Shown here: positions 57,634 through 64,000 of the stretch, in pieces
How positions within the stretch are numbered: position 1 is the first letter of the stretch
Layout: each line of letters begins with the position of its first letter
Source: Oceanospirillaceae bacterium
GTDB lineage: Bacteria > Pseudomonadota > Gammaproteobacteria > Pseudomonadales > Balneatricaceae
Assembly: GCA_018647765.1 (NCBI GenBank)
Contig: JABGSN010000046.1
Coordinates: 1 to 64,000, forward strand
DNA: 64,000 nucleotides
Direction: 5' to 3'
The notes under the pieces: model-generated
What the model was told of the DNA's origin: nothing
Databases searched by the model: none
Seen by the model: only the letters and a program-made list of their open reading frames with translations
Position numbers and translations under genes: made by a program

Positions 57634-59412
57634 ATGTTTGCCCCCATTCAAACCATTCCCGTGCAACTACCCCTGACACCCCTGCTAGACCAAGTGGACG
57701 GGGTTGAGGACTTGCGCCACCTGCAACATAAGCAGTTACCTCAGTTGGCGTACGAGTTACGCTTGGCGTTGCTTTATAGTGTTGGCCAAACAGGCGGGCA
57801 TTTAGGTGCTGGCCTAGGGGTGGTTGAATTAACCATTGCCCTGCATTACCTACTCAATACGCCAACAGATCGCCTGATTTGGGATGTGGGACATCAAGCC
57901 TACCCCCATAAAATGCTCACCGGCCGTAAACAACGTATGTTGTCGATGCGACAGATGGGCGGTTTGGCGCCCTTCCCTAAGCGTGACGAAAGCCTATTTG
58001 ACACCTTTGGTGTGGGCCATGCAAGCACGTCCATTAGTGCGTTGTTGGGCATGGTACTGGCCCAAAAGAATCCGCATACTCAGCATGTTGCGGTTATTGG
58101 TGATGGGGCTTTAACCGGTGGTATGGCGTTTGAAGCGTTAAATCACATGGCCCATTGTCAGGCTAATGGCTTGATTATCGTCAACGACAATGACATGGCT
58201 ATCGACGAAAATTTAGGTGGTTTGGCGACGTTTCTTGACGATAACCATGGCCATGGTGGCCCATTACAATGGTTTACAGCCTTAGGATTTATTTATCGGG
58301 GCCCCATTGACGGCCACGATTTACCTCTATTGCTAACCACTATAACCGAGTTATTGAGCCTTAAAGGGCCTAAGCTGCTGCATATTCATACCTTAAAAGG
58401 CAAAGGCTACGGCCCAGCGGAGCTGGACCCGGTGGGTTATCACGCTTTGGCTAAAATTGACCCGATAGCCAAACCTAAAAAAACAACCGTCCCGACCTAT
58501 GCCCAAGTATTTGGTCAATGGATTTGTGATCGCGCCAACACCGATCCTCGATTGATGGCGATTACCCCAGCGATGGCTGGCGGTTCTGGGCTAGAGCCGT
58601 TTGCACAAGCCTTTAGTGAACGGTTATTTGATGTGGCCATTGCAGAGCAACATGCGGTTACCTTAGCGGCGGGCATGGCTTGCGAAGGCGCCAAGCCGGT
58701 GGTGGCGATTTATTCTACCTTTTTACAGCGCGCTTATGATCAACTGATTCACGACATTGTGTTGCAGGATTTAGACGTGTTGTTGGCCATCGACCGTGCC
58801 GGTGTAGTGGGAGAGGATGGTGCCACCCATACCGGCGCCTACGATTTAGCCTTTTTGCGCTGTTTACCTAACATCATTGTGATGACCCCAAGTAACGCGG
58901 CAGAGACGCGAGCTATGCTGGAATTTGGTTATCAATATCAAGGTCCTGCAGCCGTACGTTATCCCCGCGGTGCTGCGCCAAACAATGCTGTTCTTAGCTC
59001 GCCTATTGTCCTAGGTCGAGGGCAACTGTTATGCAGCGGTAAGGACCATAACTCGGTGGTTATACTTAACTTCGGGGCTTTATTGGAGTTGGCTACAGAA
59101 GTTGCAACACAGTTGTCTGCAAGCTTAGTCGACATGCGTTTTGTTAAGCCGTTAGATAAGGAACTACTGCAGCAATTGTTAACTCAGCATAGTTCTATTG
59201 TGACCATAGAAGACCACAGTATTATTGGTGGCGCTGGTTCTGCTGTGGGTGAGTGGCTGGCACAGCAATCGACGCCCACAAAGCTCCTGTGTTTAGGCCA
59301 TGAAGATCGCCCACTCACTCACGGTAGTCGTGCCCAGGTACTCGCCGCGACGGCATTGGGTGTGCCTTCTGCGGTGGCCAGAATTAACACTTGGTTGTCA
59401 AACGACTGCTAA
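57634..59412 (+). CDS. dxs: 1-deoxy-D-xylulose-5-phosphate synthase with a shortened N-terminal domain
   Basis: A 592-residue thiamine-diphosphate enzyme that starts the MEP isoprenoid pathway from pyruvate and glyceraldehyde 3-phosphate. It has HQAYPHK (about 88-94), GDGALTGGMAFEALNH with the ThDP motif NDNDMAID (about 187-194), the AEQHAVT catalytic Glu region and RYPRGAAP. Compared with E. coli Dxs (620 residues) a segment of roughly 30-35 residues is missing between ENLGG and the ALGF-IYRGPIDGHD block (about residue 200). The cofactor motifs remain, so it is probably functional. It converges with the CBS gene with 4 bases of overlap. Confidence 0.93.
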   Translation: MFAPIQTIPVQLPLTPLLDQVDGVEDLRHLQHKQLPQLAYELRLALLYSVGQTGGHLGAGLGVVELTIALHYLLNTPTDRLIWDVGHQAYPHKMLTGRKQRMLSMRQMGGLAPFPKRDESLFDTFGVGHASTSISALLGMVLAQKNPHTQHVAVIGDGALTGGMAFEALNHMAHCQANGLIIVNDNDMAIDENLGGLATFLDDNHGHGGPLQWFTALGFIYRGPIDGHDLPLLLTTITELLSLKGPKLLHIHTLKGKGYGPAELDPVGYHALAKIDPIAKPKKTTVPTYAQVFGQWICDRANTDPRLMAITPAMAGGSGLEPFAQAFSERLFDVAIAEQHAVTLAAGMACEGAKPVVAIYSTFLQRAYDQLIHDIVLQDLDVLLAIDRAGVVGEDGATHTGAYDLAFLRCLPNIIVMTPSNAAETRAMLEFGYQYQGPAAVRYPRGAAPNNAVLSSPIVLGRGQLLCSGKDHNSVVILNFGALLELATEVATQLSASLVDMRFVKPLDKELLQQLLTQHSSIVTIEDHSIIGGAGSAVGEWLAQQSTPTKLLCLGHEDRPLTHGSRAQVLAATALGVPSAVARINTWLSNDC

Positions 59413-59828
59413 TCCTCCCGCTTGTCATGGGCAAGCATGGTGTCTTTAAATGCCTGTAAGATGCTACGACAACTTATTTGTCCAATAAATTGGCCTTCTT
59501 CGACCACGGGCATACGTCGACGATGATGTTTGGTCAAAATACGGGCGGCCTCAAATAACGTGGTGTCCCCCGGCAGTACATCCACTTCGGTACACATTAA
59601 ATCGCCGATACAGGCATCCCCTTCTTGGTAGTAGGCGATTTGTTCTAGCTTATCCAGCAGGTCTAATTCTGAAATAATGCCCACAACGTGACCTCGATCA
59701 TCTAACACTGTGCCGCCAGTAACCTTGCGAACTAACATCTCGTGAATGGCGTCCATGATCTTAGTTGCAGGGGTAAACGTGAGAGGTGTGATCGACATAA
59801 AGTCTTTGATATCGATTGAGTTTGGCAT
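59409..59828 (-). CDS. CBS-domain protein
   Basis: A 139-residue protein consisting of a tandem pair of CBS motifs (about 8-65 and 75-135; LVRKVTGGTVLDDRGHVVGIISELDLLDK and HHRRRMPVVEEGQFIGQISCRSIL). CBS pairs bind adenosine nucleotides or similar ligands. There is no attached enzyme or transporter domain. The frame is open to 59915 but the ATG at 59828 follows an AAGGAG site. It lies between dxs and the nuo operon; no partner can be named. Confidence 0.88.
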   Translation of the reverse strand: MPNSIDIKDFMSITPLTFTPATKIMDAIHEMLVRKVTGGTVLDDRGHVVGIISELDLLDKLEQIAYYQEGDACIGDLMCTEVDVLPGDTTLFEAARILTKHHRRRMPVVEEGQFIGQISCRSILQAFKDTMLAHDKRED

Positions 59829-60139
59829 GTACAAAAAACTCCTTTTTGAGTGGCTCCCAAAGGGTAGGTCAATGGCAGGTGATTTAGTATTACGCCACTT
59901 AATACTGTTAGTCAATTTTAAATATTCTGCGACCTCCTTCTTGATTTTTGTTTAACTATTTGTTTTATATATATAAATTTGTATAAAAAGGGATGAGTTG
60001 CAAAATAGTATTTTTATCTTTTATACTGTTTAACATTGTAAGGTGCTAGCTAGGGGTGTTATTGAATTAGTTGCAGACCAACTATTTCACCCATTTTTTT
60101 TTAAGTTATTGTCTCTATTTTCGACCAAAGGCTACAAGT
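59829..60139. other. AT-rich 311-base control region before nuoA
   Basis: No gene is seen. It holds the CBS start region, the candidate nuo promoter at 59998-60027, and long A/T runs. A TTGAT half-site near 59941 without a proper partner half was not accepted as an FNR box. The leader before nuoA is about 100 bases. Confidence 0.55.
59998..60027 (+). promoter_or_regulatory. Candidate promoter of the nuo operon
   Basis: TTGCAA and TATACT separated by 18 bases in the AT-rich gap before nuoA. Confidence 0.45.
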
Positions 60140-60556
60140 ATGACCTATGGAGAGGAGTTAATTAGACACATTTGGCCCTTGGCATTATTTTTAGTAATGG
60201 TGGGCGGTCTCATTGTGTTGATGCTAACGCTGCCCGCACTGCTGGGTGGCAAAAGGGTGTCGCGTGCTGTTAACGAACCTTATGAGTGCGGCATTGTCCC
60301 CGTCGGCTCAACCCATTTTCGTATGCCTATTCCGTTTTACCTATTTGCCATTTTTTTCGTCATCTTCGATTTGGAAGTGGTGTTTCTGTTCGCCTGGGCC
60401 GTGGCTGTTAAGGAAACGGGCTGGTTAGGTTTTACTGAAGCACTAATTTTTATACTGATTTTGTTTGCAGCGCTCATTTACCTGTGGCGCCTTGGCGCCT
60501 TGGATTGGCGCACAAGCCGACAAAAACTTGATTTACGCAACTTGGACGCACGTTAA
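60140..60556 (+). CDS. nuoA: NADH-quinone oxidoreductase subunit A
   Basis: A 138-residue membrane subunit of complex I with three predicted helices and the family signature VNEPYECGIVPVGS at about 45-58. The frame opens at 60071, but the ATG at 60140 with an upstream AAAGG site matches NuoA length and N-terminus. It is the first gene of nuoA-B-CD-E-F. Confidence 0.95.
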   Translation: MTYGEELIRHIWPLALFLVMVGGLIVLMLTLPALLGGKRVSRAVNEPYECGIVPVGSTHFRMPIPFYLFAIFFVIFDLEVVFLFAWAVAVKETGWLGFTEALIFILILFAALIYLWRLGALDWRTSRQKLDLRNLDAR

Positions 60557-60637
60557 TTGCTGGATTTTTAACTTAGGCTACCGGCACCCACCGTGTATTT
60601 AAATAATAACCGACTCTAAACGAGTCTTGGGGTTGTT

Positions 60638-61276
60638 ATGCCGCAGTTAAAATCTGGTGCCTATGGCGCTAACCTTATTGCTTCCCATGATGAGAGTTTT
60701 ACTCAGTCGGTGGAAGACAGTTTGGTATTGGGCAAGGTTAAAGACTTGGTCGCTTGGGGCCAAAGTAATTCGCTTTGGCCATTTAATTTTGGTCTTTCTT
60801 GTTGTTATGTAGAAATGGCCACGGCCTTTACGTCACGCCATGATCTAGGCCGTTTTGGTGCGGAGGTCATTCGCGCCACTCCGCGCCAAGCCGATGTCAT
60901 GGTGATTTCGGGTACTGTGTTTCGCAAAATGGCGCCGGTGATTCAACGTCTTTACGAGCAGCTTTTGGAGCCCAAGTGGATTATTTCCATGGGTTCCTGC
61001 GCTAATTCGGGCGGTTTATATGACATTTATAGTGTGGTTCAGGGGGTGGACAAGTTCTTACCTGTTGATGTCTACGTACCAGGTTGTCCACCTCGCCCAG
61101 AAGCGTTGTTGCAAGGTTTAATGTTATTACAAGATACCATTCGAGAAGAAAATAGACCTTTGAGCTGGGTGCTAGGTCCAAATGGAGTAGAGAAACCTTC
61201 CATGCCTTCGCAGCGTGATCGACATACACCAGAGCGCATGCGCATGACAAATTTACCTCACCCGGATCGGGTTTAA
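60638..61276 (+). CDS. nuoB: NADH-quinone oxidoreductase subunit B
   Basis: A 212-residue peripheral-arm subunit carrying the N2 [4Fe-4S] cluster, the last in the electron chain to quinone. The Cys ligands are in [10 protein letters not shown] (about 54-55), SMGSCANSG and [25 protein letters not shown] hairpin lies in the 81-base gap after nuoA. It is 5 bases before nuoCD. Confidence 0.97.
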   Translation: MPQLKSGAYGANLIASHDESFTQSVEDSLVLGKVKDLVAWGQSNSLWPFNFGLSCCYVEMATAFTSRHDLGRFGAEVIRATPRQADVMVISGTVFRKMAPVIQRLYEQLLEPKWIISMGSCANSGGLYDIYSVVQGVDKFLPVDVYVPGCPPRPEALLQGLMLLQDTIREENRPLSWVLGPNGVEKPSMPSQRDRHTPERMRMTNLPHPDRV

Positions 61277-61281
61277 TCCTC

Positions 61282-63060
61282 ATGACTAGGCTCCTAACTC
61301 AGTCCAAAGCCTGCCCCATGGGTGATGCTGACTTGGTATGTTTGTTACAACAACAATTCCCACACCCTTTGATTGAGCAAGGCACCGTTGACGGTATCCC
61401 TACCGTATGGGTAGACGCCAGCCATGTCGGTGCACTGTTGCGTTATTGTAAGCATGAGTTGCAGCCCAGCTACGCTATGTTGTACGACATAACCGCCATT
61501 GACGAGCGTGTGCGCAGTCACCGTGAAGGCCAGCCAGCCAGTGACTTTACCCTTATATATCAGCTCTTGAGCCTTACTGGTAACGCCTTTGTGCGTATTA
61601 AGGTGGCGCTAATGGATTCCCATCTGCGGGTAGACACTCAGTGCGATGTATGGCCCAACGCCAATTGGTACGAGCGCGAATGCCACGATATGTTTGGCAT
61701 TGATTTTGTGGGCCACCCCAATTTATACCCACTCATCATTCCTCCCACCTGGAAAGGCCACCCGCTGCGCAAAGAACACCCTGCCCGTGCAACAGAAATG
61801 GAACCGTTTAGTATTGATGAGCAAATGCAAGATGAAGAGCAAGAAGCGTTGCGCTTTGTACCGGAGCAGTGGGGTATGCAACGCGAAGGCAAAAACACCG
61901 ATTATATGTTCCTTAACATGGGGCCTAACCACCCCAGTGTACATGGTGTGTTTCGGGTCGCAGTGCAACTCAATGGCGAAGAAGTGGTGGATGCCGTGGC
62001 CGACATCGGTTACCACCACCGTGGTGCTGAAAAAATGGGCGAACGCCAAGCCTGGCACACGTATATGCCTTACACTGACCGCATCGATTACCTCGGTGGG
62101 GTAATGAATAACTTGCCTTATGTTATGGGGGTGGAAAAGCTCGCCGATATACAGGTGTCTTCACGGGTAGAAACCATTCGGGTGATGTTATCCGAATGTT
62201 TTCGTATCCAAAGCCATTTCTTATTCTTTGGTACATTTGCCCAAGACATTGGCCAAATGTCACCTATTTTTTATATTTTTGCCGATAGAGAAATGCTGTT
62301 TGGCATTATCGAAGCGATTACTGGCGGCCGTATGCATCCGAGCTGGTTCCGCATAGGCGGCGTGGCACAGGACCTGCCTCAAGGTTGGGATGTGATGATG
62401 CGGGAGTTTTTAGCGCGTATGCCTAAACGCTTAGATGAATACCAAAAAATGGTGCTGGACAATCGCATTATTAAACAACGCACCGTAGGTGTGGGTCGGT
62501 ACACCAGTGAACAGGCCATTGATTGGGGCATTACCGGTGGCGGTTTACGAGCCACGGGTTACGATTGGGATATGCGTAAGCGCATGCCTTATAGTGGGTA
62601 CGACAATTTTGATTTCGATGTGCCCTTAGGCACTAACGGTGATTGTTATGATCGCGCCATGGTGCGTTTGCAGGAAATTCGTCAAAGTCTACGCATTATT
62701 CAACAGTGTGTGGACCACATGCCAGAAGGGCCTTACAAGGCCGATCACCCGCTGACGACGCCGCCGCCCAAAGAACGTACCATGAAAGACATTGAAACCC
62801 TGATTCATCATTTTGTGCACTCCAGTTGGGGCCCTGCCATACCTGCAGGTGAAGTGTGCCTACCCATTGAAGCCAGCAAAGGTTTGAATAGTTATTATTT
62901 AGTTAGTGACGGCAGTACCACCTCCTACCGCACACGCATTCGTACACCATCCTTTGCCCACCTACAAATGATTCCAACCATGAGCCGCGGCATGATGGTG
63001 GCCGATATGATCGCCATTATTGCTAGTATCGATTTTGTCATGGCCGATGTGGATCGGTAA
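61282..63060 (+). CDS. nuoCD: NADH-quinone oxidoreductase fused subunit C/D
   Basis: A 592-residue fusion. The NuoC part is about 1-190 ([23 protein letters not shown]), and the NuoD part is about 200-592 ([32 protein letters not shown] and the C-terminal VMADVDR). The fusion is the form seen in enteric bacteria and pseudomonads. It forms part of the quinone-binding region. nuoE follows after 6 bases. Confidence 0.97.
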   Translation: MTRLLTQSKACPMGDADLVCLLQQQFPHPLIEQGTVDGIPTVWVDASHVGALLRYCKHELQPSYAMLYDITAIDERVRSHREGQPASDFTLIYQLLSLTGNAFVRIKVALMDSHLRVDTQCDVWPNANWYERECHDMFGIDFVGHPNLYPLIIPPTWKGHPLRKEHPARATEMEPFSIDEQMQDEEQEALRFVPEQWGMQREGKNTDYMFLNMGPNHPSVHGVFRVAVQLNGEEVVDAVADIGYHHRGAEKMGERQAWHTYMPYTDRIDYLGGVMNNLPYVMGVEKLADIQVSSRVETIRVMLSECFRIQSHFLFFGTFAQDIGQMSPIFYIFADREMLFGIIEAITGGRMHPSWFRIGGVAQDLPQGWDVMMREFLARMPKRLDEYQKMVLDNRIIKQRTVGVGRYTSEQAIDWGITGGGLRATGYDWDMRKRMPYSGYDNFDFDVPLGTNGDCYDRAMVRLQEIRQSLRIIQQCVDHMPEGPYKADHPLTTPPPKERTMKDIETLIHHFVHSSWGPAIPAGEVCLPIEASKGLNSYYLVSDGSTTSYRTRIRTPSFAHLQMIPTMSRGMMVADMIAIIASIDFVMADVDR

Positions 63061-63066
63061 GGAGCA

Positions 63067-63609
63067 ATGATGACACCAATAATCGCCACCGATGCTGCCG
63101 CCCACTGCGCCGATTGGCGGCTCCAAATTGAGCCCCTCAATGAGTACGAGGAAACCGCCATTGCAGCTGAAATTACCCATTACCCACAACCTCAAGCGGC
63201 CACGATTGAGGCGTTGAAAATTGTCCAACAACAGCAAGGTTGGGTGTCGGACGGTAAGATAAAAGCCATTGCCCAAAGGTTACACATGAGCCCCGATGAA
63301 GTTGACTCGGTGGCGACCTTTTATAATAAAATTTATCGCCAACCCGTGGGCACCACGGTGATATCCCTGTGTGACAGTGTCAGTTGTTGGATTATGGGTT
63401 ATCAAGGCTTGGCACAAGCCCTGACCCAAGAACTTAACATTGCCTTGGGTGAAACCACGGCTGATGGTGCGGTGACCATTTTGCCAACGCCGTGTTTAGG
63501 CGCCTGCGATCATGCGCCCGTGGCTATGGTGGGTGATCAACGGGCCCACAAGCTGACGCCATCATCGCTTATTGAATTGGCCCGTCTGGCGCAGGAGCAG
63601 CCCTTATGA
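63067..63609 (+). CDS. nuoE: NADH-quinone oxidoreductase subunit E
   Basis: A 180-residue subunit of the NADH-dehydrogenase module with a thioredoxin-like [2Fe-2S] (N1a) domain. Its ligands are the C-x4-C of LCDSVSC and the C-x3-C of [10 protein letters not shown]. It begins at two adjacent ATGs after a GGAG site. Its stop overlaps the nuoF start (ATGA). Confidence 0.96.
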   Translation: MMTPIIATDAAAHCADWRLQIEPLNEYEETAIAAEITHYPQPQAATIEALKIVQQQQGWVSDGKIKAIAQRLHMSPDEVDSVATFYNKIYRQPVGTTVISLCDSVSCWIMGYQGLAQALTQELNIALGETTADGAVTILPTPCLGACDHAPVAMVGDQRAHKLTPSSLIELARLAQEQPL

Positions 63610-64000
63610 ACCATGGTCAATCCAGTAATCAGGCGGTTACCTTGCCCCTAAGCCAGCATATTAAAGCCGATGGCAGTGTCACTAGTCTTGCCGAGTATCA
63701 AGCGAATTATGGTTATCAGGGGTTGGCCAAAGCTTTGTCAATGAGTCCTGTTGAGGTGGTAGATTGGGTTAAAAGTGCCAACCTTAGGGGCCGTGGCGGA
63801 GCTGGGTTTTCGGCCGGCTTAAAGTGGAGTTTTGTACCTCCTTTGGAGAAGTTGCCGGGCCAGCGTTATGTTATTTGTAATGCCGATGAAATGGAGCCCG
63901 GCACCTTTAAAGACCGTTGGTTAATGGAGCATGACCCGCATCAATTGATCGAAGGCCTAGCCATTGCCGCTTATGCGGTACAGGCCAATACGGCGTTTAT
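63606..64000 (+). CDS. nuoF: NADH-quinone oxidoreductase subunit F (partial, runs off the window)
   Basis: The first 131 residues of NuoF, cut off by the end of the window. They include the N-terminal FMN/NADH-binding glycine-rich segment [15 protein letters not shown] (about 60-74) and [15 protein letters not shown]. It binds FMN, NADH and cluster N3; the cluster Cys would lie further downstream, beyond the window. Confidence 0.95.
   Translation, partial: MNHGQSSNQAVTLPLSQHIKADGSVTSLAEYQANYGYQGLAKALSMSPVEVVDWVKSANLRGRGGAGFSAGLKWSFVPPLEKLPGQRYVICNADEMEPGTFKDRWLMEHDPHQLIEGLAIAAYAVQANTAF

Noticed and set aside
59940-59955. FNR/ANR box upstream of nuoA
   Set aside because: Only one TTGAT half is present; the partner half ATCAA is missing.
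60612-60626. Terminator between nuoA and nuoB
   Set aside because: The 5-bp GACTC/GAGTC hairpin has no T-run and nuoB must be expressed with nuoA; at most a processing element.

Overview
The window is chromosomal DNA from a gammaproteobacterium, probably a marine Pseudomonadales/Oceanospirillales-type organism. Nothing here fixes the genus. The gene neighbourhoods (mutY-yggX; hisBHAF; gpmI/envC/ctpA/yibQ; rhodanese-grxC-secB; glnA-ntrBC-typA; hslVU-SPOR-argS-priA-rpmE; ftsYEX-rpoH; rdgB-hemW-DUF4426; xseB-ispA-dxs; fused nuoCD) resemble a Pseudomonas-like core genome, and the arginine succinyltransferase (AST/aru) cluster with an NAD-glutamate dehydrogenase is also typical of that group. I saw no phage, transposase, CRISPR array or defence island. 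Coding density is high and most genes have clear homologs.

Layout. 1-300: tRNA-Phe on the minus strand with a stringent-type promoter, plus an unexplained inverted-repeat block. 0.3-1.6 kb: mutY and yggX. 1.8-4.6 kb: histidine genes hisB-H-A-F. 4.6-9.2 kb (minus): gpmI-envC-ctpA-yibQ, a cell-division/envelope set led by a glycolytic mutase. 9.4-10.6 kb: rhodanese-grxC-secB. 10.6-15.5 kb (minus): trmL and the nitrogen-control block glnA-ntrB-ntrC, which has a textbook sigma-54 promoter, apparent NtrC sites upstream of glnA and ntrB, and a four-armed palindromic repeat between glnA and ntrB. 15.5-18.5 kb: typA, a small lipoprotein and a PHA-granule-associated protein. 18.5-25.1 kb (minus): hslVU, SPOR protein, argS, priA. 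25.4-31.3 kb: rpmE, a SulP transporter, the ybbAP-like ABC pair and tesA. 31.4-35.2 kb (minus): ftsY-ftsE-ftsX and rpoH. 35.3-36 kb: rsmD. 36-48.4 kb (minus): a roughly 12.4-kb set gdhB-astC-M20 hydrolase-astA-astA-astD-astB. 48.5-54.1 kb (plus): AraC-type regulator, marC, sdaA, XRE-cupin regulator, rdgB, hemW. 54.1-55.8 kb: DUF4426 protein and two decayed genes. 55.9-59.4 kb: yggT, xseB, ispA, dxs. 59.4-59.8 kb (minus): CBS-domain protein. 60.1-64 kb: the start of the complex I operon (nuoA, B, CD, E, partial F).

How it fits together. One theme is nitrogen and amino-acid flow. NtrBC and glutamine synthetase control ammonia assimilation. The AST genes would degrade arginine to glutamate plus succinate, and the co-directional NAD-GDH would feed that glutamate to 2-oxoglutarate, probably under the divergent AraC-family (ArgR/AruR-like) regulator. 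The usual last AST enzyme (AstE) is absent from the cluster and an M20 zinc hydrolase sits inside it, a candidate non-orthologous replacement. The remainder is housekeeping: translation, protein quality control, cell division, isoprenoid synthesis and respiration. The clearest oddities are the M20 gene, the NtrC-site architecture, the glnA-ntrB repeat, the truncated gene graveyard at 54.7-55.8 kb, and a Dxs lacking a segment of its N-terminal domain.
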